Of a stretch of 64,000 nucleotides of DNA, positions 33,683 to 41,058 are shown in pieces. Position 1 is the first letter of the stretch; every line of letters begins with the position of its first letter. The stretch comes from Heyndrickxia vini. GTDB taxonomy: Bacteria; Bacillota; Bacilli; Bacillales; Bacillaceae_C. The stretch lies in NCBI RefSeq assembly GCF_016772275.1, contig NZ_CP065425.1:2262653-2326652 (forward strand), read 5' to 3'. The notes under the pieces are model-generated. The model ran no database searches, was not told where the DNA came from, and was given only the letters and a program-made list of their open reading frames with translations. Both the position numbers and the translations under genes were made by a program.

Positions 33683-34324
33683 TTGAAAGTTGGACTCATT
33701 CATGCTACAACGACCGCTATAAAGCCAATTGAACAGGCTTTTCAAGCAGAAGCCCCAGAAATTGAACTACTTCATTTCATGGATACAAGTCTGCTCTCTT
33801 TGATAGAATCGAGTGGTTCACTGACACCAGAAATTATGCGCAGGTTTGTCGTATTATTAAATATGGCAGCGGATTCAAATGTTGATTGCATCCAATTGAC
33901 GTGCTCTGCTTTTAATAACATTACAACGTTTTTGCAGCCGCTCTATTCAATTAAACTATTTCGGTCGGATGAAGCTATGCTTGATGAAGCACTTGCTTAT
34001 CATCGAATTGGATTAATCTCTACCGTCAAAGAAACACCTGAAGCTTTAATCACCTATTTAAGGGAAAAGAAACCAGATTGTCTCATTGAATCATTAGTTG
34101 ACCCGGGAATTATCCATCTTTTATTCCAAGGGAAAAAAGATGAACACGATTTAAAGGTAAAAAACATGATACGGGAAATGGACGGACAGGTGGACGTCAT
34201 TGTACTTTCGCAATACAGCATGGAACATGTAGCTCATCAAATCCGAACTTCCGTGCCTATTCTTACTGCTCCTTTAGCTACAGTGAAAAGATGTTTATCT
34301 TATTTACAGCACCATGGATCTTAA
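33683..34324 (+). CDS. Asp/Glu racemase-like protein
   Basis: 213 residues from the TTG at 33683, which has AAAGGAGGAATG upstream; the in-frame ATG at 33656 has no ribosome site. KVGLIHATTTAIKPIEQAF, IQLTCSAFNN near residue 73 (Cys of the first catalytic site) and RIGLISTVKETPEAL follow the aspartate/glutamate/hydantoin racemase fold. The second Cys expected near residue 185 is replaced around VDVIVLSQYSMEHV by Ser, so a normal two-base racemase is doubtful. It is divergent from lhgO and convergent with the transporter operon. Confidence 0.72.
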   Translation: MKVGLIHATTTAIKPIEQAFQAEAPEIELLHFMDTSLLSLIESSGSLTPEIMRRFVVLLNMAADSNVDCIQLTCSAFNNITTFLQPLYSIKLFRSDEAMLDEALAYHRIGLISTVKETPEALITYLREKKPDCLIESLVDPGIIHLLFQGKKDEHDLKVKNMIREMDGQVDVIVLSQYSMEHVAHQIRTSVPILTAPLATVKRCLSYLQHHGS

Positions 34325-34331
34325 TTATTTT

Positions 34332-34367
34332 GCCGGTCCGATTGTTCTTTACCACAAAAGGACCGGC
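34332..34367. terminator. Bidirectional hairpin between racemase-like and permease genes
   Basis: GCCGGTCC and GGACCGGC form an eight-base GC-rich stem with a 20-base loop between two convergent genes. The T run is poor on the plus strand. Confidence 0.65.
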
Positions 34368-34406
34368 TTGGGACAAATTCCTTAAATTAACTTCACGTTA
34401 ACACTA

Positions 34407-35216
34407 TTACCCACTTGTATGATTCGATCCTCCGAACACATTACCAACTCCTTGAAGTTTTTCAAGGATGATAATTAAAATTACTGAAATTAAGATCACC
34501 ACTGTTGAAACAGAAGCAACAATTGGATTATAAGCATCCTGCATCGTTGAAAAAATCTCAATCGGGAGTGTTCTCATCTCTGGAGAAATCATAAACAATG
34601 AAACGGTTACATTATCAAATGATGTAAGAAATGCAAATAACCCACCCGAAATAATTGCAGGACGAATCAATGGAAGTGTCACTTTCCAAAACACAACGAT
34701 AGGATTCGCACCTAGAATCGCCGCTGCTCGTTCCAAATTATAGTCAAAGCCGCTTAAACCAGTCAGCACCAGTCGAATAACATACGGAATACAGATAATA
34801 ATGTGAGCAATTAAAAATCCAGTAGACGTACCGGAAAGCAACAATGGCGTAAAATAAACAAGCAGTGCAATCCCTAATACTAGCTGGGGTACACTTAGAG
34901 GAGCGGTCAAGATTGACGTTATATACGCCTTTCCAGGTATTTCATATTTTGCAATACCGATCGCACCTAATGTTCCGAATAAAACAGAGAAAAACGCCGC
35001 TAGAAAAGCAAATTGTACACTATTAAAGAAGGCCTCCATAAATTCAGGTCGCTCTAAAATTTTGGAATACCATTGAAGCGAAAACCCTTCTGCAGGAAAA
35101 CTTGGAAAATTTGCACTTGTAAAGGAAGCAGGTATGACAACAATTAATGGGATTAAGATATAAATAATCCCTATGACTGCTAGGGAAACTCTTAGCTTGC
35201 CCAATGCATTCATCAT
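34407..35216 (-). CDS. ABC transporter permease, PotC-like
   Basis: 269 residues with six membrane helices and the BPD-type permease EAA loop (LERAAAILGANPIVVFWKVTLPLIRPAI near residue 165). It is the second membrane subunit of a spermidine/putrescine-type importer. Its ATG overlaps the end of the PotB-like gene by four bases. As last gene of the operon it ends before the hairpin at 34332. The substrate of this transporter may not be polyamine, given its neighbours. Confidence 0.88.
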   Translation of the reverse strand: MMNALGKLRVSLAVIGIIYILIPLIVVIPASFTSANFPSFPAEGFSLQWYSKILERPEFMEAFFNSVQFAFLAAFFSVLFGTLGAIGIAKYEIPGKAYITSILTAPLSVPQLVLGIALLVYFTPLLLSGTSTGFLIAHIIICIPYVIRLVLTGLSGFDYNLERAAAILGANPIVVFWKVTLPLIRPAIISGGLFAFLTSFDNVTVSLFMISPEMRTLPIEIFSTMQDAYNPIVASVSTVVILISVILIIILEKLQGVGNVFGGSNHTSG

Positions 35217-36157
35217 CGAAATACCTCCTTAAACTTGCTCTTTTCTATTGAACGAGTAAACACCAAGACTAAAAGAAGTGTTGTCGCCAGAAGAACATAT
35301 GATAAAGCAGAACCAAATGTCCATTTCAACAAATTATTAATTTGATCATATAAAACTACCGGCATAACAGGAACATTCGCCCCTCCCATTAATGCTGGGG
35401 TTACATATGCACTCATTGACAAACTAAAGACAAGAACACAACCGGAAACAACACCCGGTAAGCTAAGTGGAAGTGTAATCGAAAAAAAGCTTCGCAGTGG
35501 ACTGGCACCAAGAATCGCTCCCGCTTTTTCTAATGAAGGATCAATATTATACAAACTTGTTACAATCGCTAGAACCATAAATGGTAAATAGGCATTCGAT
35601 AGACCAATAACAACACCAAGCTCTGAAAATAATAGTTTAAGAGGAGTGTTAATAATGCCCAAATTTATCAACAATTGATTAATTGTGCCATTCGGTAATA
35701 ATAATAAATACCATCCAAAATTACGTACAACAATGCTTACTAAAAGGGGTGAAGCAATGAGTAAAGTAATATATCCTCTAACTCGCGGCGAACTTTTTGC
35801 CATTGTTAATGCAATGGGATAACCAAGTAAAAGGGCAACAATAACTGAGTAAAAGCTGATTTTTACTGTAAGCGATAAAGAAGACAAATAATAGCTGTCG
35901 GTAAACAACTCAATATAATTTTTCAAGCTGTAAACGGCATCTGCACTGTTCAAATTATCAGTCGAAATGAAGCTTAAATACAAAATGTACAACATAGGTA
36001 CAATAAAGAAACCAAAAATAAATAATAGAATCGGAACGAGAAGAAGCAGCCCCGGAATCCAACCTTTTCTTTTTTTGATTTTTGATGTTTTTCTTTCTAC
36101 TTTTAATTTTGCTGGTTTATTTATTTCTTGATCAGCATGATGTCGGACGGGTTCCAT
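35213..36157 (-). CDS. ABC transporter permease, PotB-like
   Basis: 314 residues. A long charged N-terminal extension (KLKVERKTSKIKKRKGW) precedes six membrane helices. The EAA loop (LEKAGAILGASPLRSFFSITLPLSLPGV) is near residue 220. It is the first membrane subunit of a Pot-type importer. It starts 37 bases inside the end of the ATPase gene and overlaps the next permease by four bases, so expression of the three genes is coupled. Confidence 0.88.
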   Translation of the reverse strand: MEPVRHHADQEINKPAKLKVERKTSKIKKRKGWIPGLLLLVPILLFIFGFFIVPMLYILYLSFISTDNLNSADAVYSLKNYIELFTDSYYLSSLSLTVKISFYSVIVALLLGYPIALTMAKSSPRVRGYITLLIASPLLVSIVVRNFGWYLLLLPNGTINQLLINLGIINTPLKLLFSELGVVIGLSNAYLPFMVLAIVTSLYNIDPSLEKAGAILGASPLRSFFSITLPLSLPGVVSGCVLVFSLSMSAYVTPALMGGANVPVMPVVLYDQINNLLKWTFGSALSYVLLATTLLLVLVFTRSIEKSKFKEVFR

Positions 36158-37221
36158 TTAATATATACCTCGCTTCCATACTGCCATGATGGGTCATACG
36201 AATTCGTTAATATTTGAACAGATTCTCCAAATAAAGAAACAGCTATTTCCCATGATGTGCCGAGATAATTTAGTTGGCTAATTTCAGCTTTATGATATTC
36301 TATCATTGATGATGATCGTTCTTGAGTTGAAGCAATTTGGACATTTTCAGGACGAATATATAGCTTCACCTCATCTCCCATTTTTAAAGAGCGATCCTCC
36401 CCCATCATATTCGCTTTTTTTGCATTAGTAATCATCTCGCCCACTTTCACTGATATGTTTTGATTATCCATCGCCACAACCTTTCCCATAAGCGAGTTTG
36501 ATTTACCAATAAATTGAAAAACGAATTCTGATTCAGGATGATCGTATATTGAAGTTGGTGTACTGATTTGTTCAATTTTCCCTGCATTCATTACAACAAC
36601 TCGATCTGACATTGAAAGAGCTTCTTCCTGGTCATGTGTAACAAAAATGGTTGTTACACCAATCTCTTTTTGCAAGCGTTTAATTTCTGTTCTTAATTCA
36701 TGTCTTAACTTTGCATCAAGATTAGACAAAGGTTCATCAAGAAGTAGTAACTCTGGCTCAACAACTAGCGCACGAGAAATCGCTACACGTTGTCGTTGTC
36801 CACCTGATAATTCCCTCGGATAGCGATGTTCAAGCCCAGACATTTTAACAAGTTCGAGCGCCCTTGCAATTTTCTTTTTTTGTGCTTCCTTAGCAACTTT
36901 TCTTAATTTCAACCCAAAGCTTAAATTCTCATATACTGTCATATGAGGAAATAAAGAATACGTTTGAAACACCATACCTAGATCCCGTTTATAAGGTGGT
37001 ATTTTGGTTACTTTTTTGCCTTTAATATATACATCACCTTGATCTGCTTCCAGAAATCCGGCAATTAAATTTAAAGTGGTCGTTTTCCCACACCCGGAAG
37101 GGCCAAGTAATGTTAGTAACTCCCCTTGCTTCACTTCTAAATCAATTCCATTTAGAACTACGTTAGGACCGAATTGCTTAATTGCACCTTTTATTTCCAC
37201 ATCATTTTTAACCGTACTCAT
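36121..37221 (-). CDS. ABC transporter ATPase, PotA-like
   Basis: 366 residues. Walker A GPSGCGKTT near residue 39, Q-loop in LGMVFQTYSLFPHM, signature LSGGQRQRVAISRAL near residue 139, Walker B LLLLDEPLSNLDAKLR and the switch His in FVTHDQEEAL are all intact. The C-terminal TOBE domain (KVGEMITNAKKANMMGEDRS, VKLYIRPENVQIA) binds regulatory ligand in related MalK/PotA proteins. Energises import through the PotB/PotC-like permeases encoded next. An Asp/Glu-type or dicarboxylate substrate is possible. Confidence 0.92.
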   Translation of the reverse strand: MSTVKNDVEIKGAIKQFGPNVVLNGIDLEVKQGELLTLLGPSGCGKTTTLNLIAGFLEADQGDVYIKGKKVTKIPPYKRDLGMVFQTYSLFPHMTVYENLSFGLKLRKVAKEAQKKKIARALELVKMSGLEHRYPRELSGGQRQRVAISRALVVEPELLLLDEPLSNLDAKLRHELRTEIKRLQKEIGVTTIFVTHDQEEALSMSDRVVVMNAGKIEQISTPTSIYDHPESEFVFQFIGKSNSLMGKVVAMDNQNISVKVGEMITNAKKANMMGEDRSLKMGDEVKLYIRPENVQIASTQERSSSMIEYHKAEISQLNYLGTSWEIAVSLFGESVQILTNSYDPSWQYGSEVYIKWNPSDIMLIKK

Positions 37222-37336
37222 AGGTGTTTTATCCCTCCAATGTTACTCAATTTATAAATAAATTACGCGGGTTCGAATTGCCTTCTTTATTGCTTAAAAG
37301 CAATTCTCCCCCTCACGAATTAAATGAACAAAGCTT

Positions 37337-38443
37337 TTATTTAAGTAAAGTACTAAGTTTTGGTGTAACTTCTTTCGCCCATCGATCCGACCATTCTGCA
37401 CGCACTTCCGCAAATTTTGCAAAATCAGGTTTGAATGTTTTATCTGTATCCTTTAGTCCGATTGATTCTTCATACTTTTCTGGTAATTCAACACCCTCGA
37501 CAACCGGGTAAAATCCTTTATCTGCAATTAAAGCTTGTGAATCTTCACTGATCAAATAATTAATGAAATTTATTGCATCTTCATTATGTGGACTATTTTT
37601 CACAAGTGCCGCACTAAATGCTTGAAGCGGTACACCTTCTTTTGGAACAGCAAGCTTAATTGGAATACCTGATAGAGCAAGCTCGCCAACTGCATAACTT
37701 CCCATAACGGTGACATCAGCAGCACCTTGTTGAATAGCTGGCATCATTTGTGTCGAATTTTTATAAAATGTGGATGAGTAACCGGCAAGTTCTTTCGCTT
37801 TTTCTAGACCAGGCTCCATATTATCTACACTTCCATTGTTTGCTAGTGCAAGCCCATATAGTGTATTGAATCCCCAGTCATTTGAGATATCGGCGAAGGC
37901 TGTTTTCCCTTTATAATCCGCTGATGCGAGATCATTCCATGATTGGATTGGCTTTAAATTATTCTTTTTAAAGGATTCTGTATTATAAGCCGGTGAAATG
38001 ACTAGTCCAAAAACCGGTGCTGCCGCGCCTTCTACTGAAACAAAGTTTGGTTTCACATTTTTCATATTTGGAACATTGGAATCATTTATAGTCTCCGTCA
38101 GTCCTTTTTCCATCGCTCGTTGAACATCTACCGGAACAAAAAAGGCAATATCGATTTGTGGTGCACTTTTTTGTAATTCTACTTTCGATAAAATTTCACC
38201 AGATAACCCTGGTAGGTAATTCACGGTGATACCCGTTTCTTTTTTATATTTTGGGGCTATGACATCGCGAATCGCCTTCTCAATTACACCGCCATTTCCA
38301 GCTATTGTAATCGTTTTTCCTCCTTTTTCGGTTCCGCTTGCTTTAGCTGTTTCTCCAGCCTTCTTTGGGGTTGGGTTTCCACAGGCTGATAAAGACAATA
38401 ATAAGAGAATGGACAGTAAAGAAATTAGTTTTTTCATAAACAT
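37337..38443 (-). CDS. Extracellular solute-binding lipoprotein (Pot/Fbp type)
   Basis: 368 residues. A lipoprotein signal with lipobox LSAC at about residue 21 anchors it to the outer face of the membrane. The mature part (GGKTITIAGNGGVIEKAIRDV, YLPGLSGEILSKVELQ, NGSVDNMEPGLEKAKELAGYSS, INFINYLISEDSQALIADKGFYPV) is a periplasmic-type binding protein of the PotD/iron-binding class. It delivers substrate to the ABC permeases downstream. It lies between the TAXI gene (30 bases) and the ATPase gene (115 bases, with a weak ATTGCTT hairpin that may reduce downstream transcripts). Confidence 0.88.
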   Translation of the reverse strand: MFMKKLISLLSILLLLSLSACGNPTPKKAGETAKASGTEKGGKTITIAGNGGVIEKAIRDVIAPKYKKETGITVNYLPGLSGEILSKVELQKSAPQIDIAFFVPVDVQRAMEKGLTETINDSNVPNMKNVKPNFVSVEGAAAPVFGLVISPAYNTESFKKNNLKPIQSWNDLASADYKGKTAFADISNDWGFNTLYGLALANNGSVDNMEPGLEKAKELAGYSSTFYKNSTQMMPAIQQGAADVTVMGSYAVGELALSGIPIKLAVPKEGVPLQAFSAALVKNSPHNEDAINFINYLISEDSQALIADKGFYPVVEGVELPEKYEESIGLKDTDKTFKPDFAKFAEVRAEWSDRWAKEVTPKLSTLLK

Positions 38444-38473
38444 TGATCTCCTTTTTTATTAAACGGATTTGAA

Positions 38474-39445
38474 TTATTGCTTGATTTCATTTAAATATTG
38501 GAGTGCACCAGGATGAAATTGTAAGGGAATCCCTTGCATTGCGTCTTCGGGGTGAATAGACAAAACAGCTGGGTGGACCTTTTTTAGTTCTGGTAAATGT
38601 TTATAAAACGTTTTTACTAGTTGATACGCTACTTGATCTGGCATATCAGCATAAGTTAACAGTACATTTTTCACTGATATCGTTTCCGTATTTTCTGCGA
38701 CCCCTTTATATGTTCGGGCATTAATTTTATCCCGATCATAGAATTCATACTGATTATGAAGTACATCGGCAACCTTTTTTGGAATTGAAATAAGCGATAT
38801 ATCCATCTCAGCAGCTAAATCGGAAATTTCAGGGTTTGGTAACCCGGATGAAAAGAAGGCAGCGTCAATTGTTCCGGTCCTAAGGGCGTCAGCAGATTGT
38901 GTAAATGAAAGATAAGAAATATCCATTTCATTACTTACTAGATTAGCAGCTTTCAATACACGTTCTGACATAAGCTTTGTTCCACTCCCGACTGTACCCA
39001 CGCTAACTCGTTTATTGCGTAAGTCCCATAAGGAATGAATATTACTTTTCTCAGTTGTTACAATTTGAATGTAGTTAGAATAAAGACCAGTCAATGCACG
39101 AAGTTTTAACTTTTTTGTTTCAGGTAAAGTTAAAGCATCGACTGTACTGAAGCCAAGTTCAGCACGCTTTTGACTTACTAGTTTGGTATTATGGATTGAA
39201 GCTTTCGTCACTTGAGTCCCTGTTGCGTCACCATTATATTTTTCATATAAGTTTGCCAATGCTTTACCTAAAAGAAAGTAAACTCCAGACATATCACCCG
39301 TAGCGATTAATAATGTTGGCTGAACGCTTGCCAATTTCTTTGCCGGCGCAGGGCCTTTAGTTGACTGTTCCTGATTATCATTAGTACACCCAAAGAGTAA
39401 AATGATTGATACAATCACAATGCATAAACGTGTTCCTAATTTCAA
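38474..39445 (-). CDS. TAXI-family solute-binding lipoprotein
   Basis: 323 residues. Lipoprotein signal with LFGC near residue 20. The mature protein has the TRAP-associated extracytoplasmic immunogenic (TAXI) pattern: LLIATGDMSGVYFLLGKALANLYEKY, ELGFSTVDALTLP, RVSVGTVGSGTKLMSERVL and ADALRTGTIDAAFFSSGLPNPEIS. TAXI proteins normally feed a fused TRAP permease, but no TRAP permease gene is in this window; an ABC importer follows instead. It is the first gene after the sigma-54 promoter, with AAAGGAGG upstream. It may be a second binding protein or a sensor partner. Confidence 0.88.
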   Translation of the reverse strand: MKLGTRLCIVIVSIILLFGCTNDNQEQSTKGPAPAKKLASVQPTLLIATGDMSGVYFLLGKALANLYEKYNGDATGTQVTKASIHNTKLVSQKRAELGFSTVDALTLPETKKLKLRALTGLYSNYIQIVTTEKSNIHSLWDLRNKRVSVGTVGSGTKLMSERVLKAANLVSNEMDISYLSFTQSADALRTGTIDAAFFSSGLPNPEISDLAAEMDISLISIPKKVADVLHNQYEFYDRDKINARTYKGVAENTETISVKNVLLTYADMPDQVAYQLVKTFYKHLPELKKVHPAVLSIHPEDAMQGIPLQFHPGALQYLNEIKQ

Positions 39446-39476
39446 TGATGGTCCTCCTTTATACTTAAAAGAATAA

Positions 39477-39494
39477 ATGCAATTTTCATGCCAA
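39477..39494 (-). promoter_or_regulatory. Sigma-54 promoter of the transporter operon
   Basis: On the minus strand TTGGCATGAAAATTGCAT: GG, ten bases, GC, which matches the TGGCAC-N5-TTGCA consensus except one base. It lies 32 bases before the TAXI start codon, with the NtrC-type regulator gene immediately upstream. Strong call for a SigL-dependent promoter. Confidence 0.88.
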
Positions 39495-39553
39495 CTTTCT
39501 ATAAACTAAAAAATGTATACGCTTACACCGGCAGATGGAAACGTAAAAATAAT

Positions 39554-39594
39554 AACGGCAAAATTTGCCGATTAATCCAGAAAATTTTGCCGTT
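39554..39594 (-). terminator. Terminator of the two-component operon, possibly also activator site
   Basis: AACGGCAAAATTT (39554-39566) pairs with AAATTTTGCCGTT (39582-39594) to end the transcript from the regulator gene, with T-rich tails on both strands. Inside it, CGGCAAAATTTGCCG (39556-39570) is itself a seven-base palindrome 62 bases upstream of the sigma-54 promoter, the usual place for an NtrC-type enhancer site; TTTGCCG recurs at 39585-39592. Confidence 0.7.
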
Positions 39595-39601
39595 TTTATT
39601 T

Positions 39602-40987
39602 TTACACATTAACATGTGTATCAATTTCATATTGTTTAATTTTATCCCGAAGACTTCTCTCAGAAATTTGTAAAATTTGAGCGGTTTTCTGTCTATGGTT
39701 CCCGCAATAGCGGAGGGATTCACCAATCACTATTTTTTCTATTTTCTTCATCGGAAGTCCAAGCGGGATATGGATGATGTCCTCATTATTAGCAGAACAA
39801 TTTAAAGCCGTTTTTCTTTGTTCTTGTACATAATATGGTAAATCATCTTCATCAATTTCATTATGAATAGAAAGCGCTACAGCATATTCAATAATATTCC
39901 CTAATTCACGAACATTTCCGGGATATTGATAGCCTAATAGAAGTCTACGAGCACTTGTTGACAATGATTTCTTTTCCTTATTCATTTCCCTACAATATTT
40001 TTTCAAAAAATAATCAATCAATAATGGCAAATCTTCCGTTCTCTCTCTTAACGGTGGTGTTTTTATCGGTATTACATTCAATCGAAAATATAAATCCTCT
40101 CGAAACGTACCCTCAGTAATCATTTGTTCAATATTTTTATTGGCCGCACTTATGATGCGTACGTCTAAATTAATTTTTCGATTCGAGCCTAATGGGGTCA
40201 CTTCGCGCTCTTGAATAACACGCAATAATTTAGCTTGCAGTGCTAAAGGCATTTCACTGATTTCATCAAGGAATAATGTCCCTCCATTTGCCGCTACCCA
40301 TTTCCCCTTTTTACTTTGGGTAGCACCGGTAAAAGCACCCTTTTCATATCCAAATAATTCCGATTCAAGCAAAGCTTCTGGAATGGCTGCGCAATTCAAT
40401 ATTTCTAATGGACCATTTTTTCGTTTTCCTGTATTATGAATGCGCTTTGCAACTAATTCCTTTCCGGACCCACTTTCTCCGGTAATTAAAACACTGGAAT
40501 CAATATCCTTTATCCTTTCAATCATTGAAAATACTTGTTTCATTGCTTTACTTTTCCCTAAAAAGCAATCTGAATTTCGTCTTGACTCCAACTCCTCATT
40601 AAGAGTTTCAACTTGTTGAGACATAAACAAAAACTCTGATGCCCTTAGTAAAAGCAACGATAGTTCTTCAATATTAATCGGTTTTTCAATATAATAATAA
40701 GCACCTTTTTTAATTGCTTCAATCGATGTTTCGATTGTTGCATAGGCAGTCATGATAATAACAGTAACAGTTGCATCTTTTTGTTTTATTTTTTGTAGTA
40801 CGTCCAGCCCATTGTAGCTGCCTATTCGAAGATCTAGCAAAATAATATCAACTTGGCTTTGATCCATTATCATTAAACCTTTTTCGGGATCCGTGGCAGT
40901 CATAACTTGATAATCATTTTCAAGGGCAAAGCTGAGCGAGGTACAAATCGCTTGCTCATCATCAATGACTAGAACATTGGGCTTCAT
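39602..40987 (-). CDS. Sigma-54-dependent response regulator (NtrC family)
   Basis: 461 residues from the ATG at 40987, which has GGAGGAGG upstream; the longer frame lacks a ribosome site. Receiver domain with acidic pocket VIDDEQ and phosphorylated Asp52 (LLDLRIG). AAA+ domain with Walker A GESGSGKE near residue 170, the sigma-54 contact GAFTGA near residue 218, and Walker B GGTLFLDEISEMPL. C-terminal Fis-type helix-turn-helix (NHRQKTAQILQISERSLRDKI). Paired with the kinase encoded 71 bases upstream. Expected to activate the adjacent sigma-54 promoter of the transporter operon. Confidence 0.94.
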   Translation of the reverse strand: MKPNVLVIDDEQAICTSLSFALENDYQVMTATDPEKGLMIMDQSQVDIILLDLRIGSYNGLDVLQKIKQKDATVTVIIMTAYATIETSIEAIKKGAYYYIEKPINIEELSLLLLRASEFLFMSQQVETLNEELESRRNSDCFLGKSKAMKQVFSMIERIKDIDSSVLITGESGSGKELVAKRIHNTGKRKNGPLEILNCAAIPEALLESELFGYEKGAFTGATQSKKGKWVAANGGTLFLDEISEMPLALQAKLLRVIQEREVTPLGSNRKINLDVRIISAANKNIEQMITEGTFREDLYFRLNVIPIKTPPLRERTEDLPLLIDYFLKKYCREMNKEKKSLSTSARRLLLGYQYPGNVRELGNIIEYAVALSIHNEIDEDDLPYYVQEQRKTALNCSANNEDIIHIPLGLPMKKIEKIVIGESLRYCGNHRQKTAQILQISERSLRDKIKQYEIDTHVNV

Positions 40988-41058
40988 TTTCGAAATTCCT
41001 CCTCCACAATAATGATAATTAAATAGAAATTCAATCATCTAGCGTTGCTTCGACCTTT

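Noticed and set aside
37222-37336. Second sigma-54 promoter before the ATPase gene
   Set aside because: The best match has GG and GC nine bases apart rather than ten, with poor flanks.
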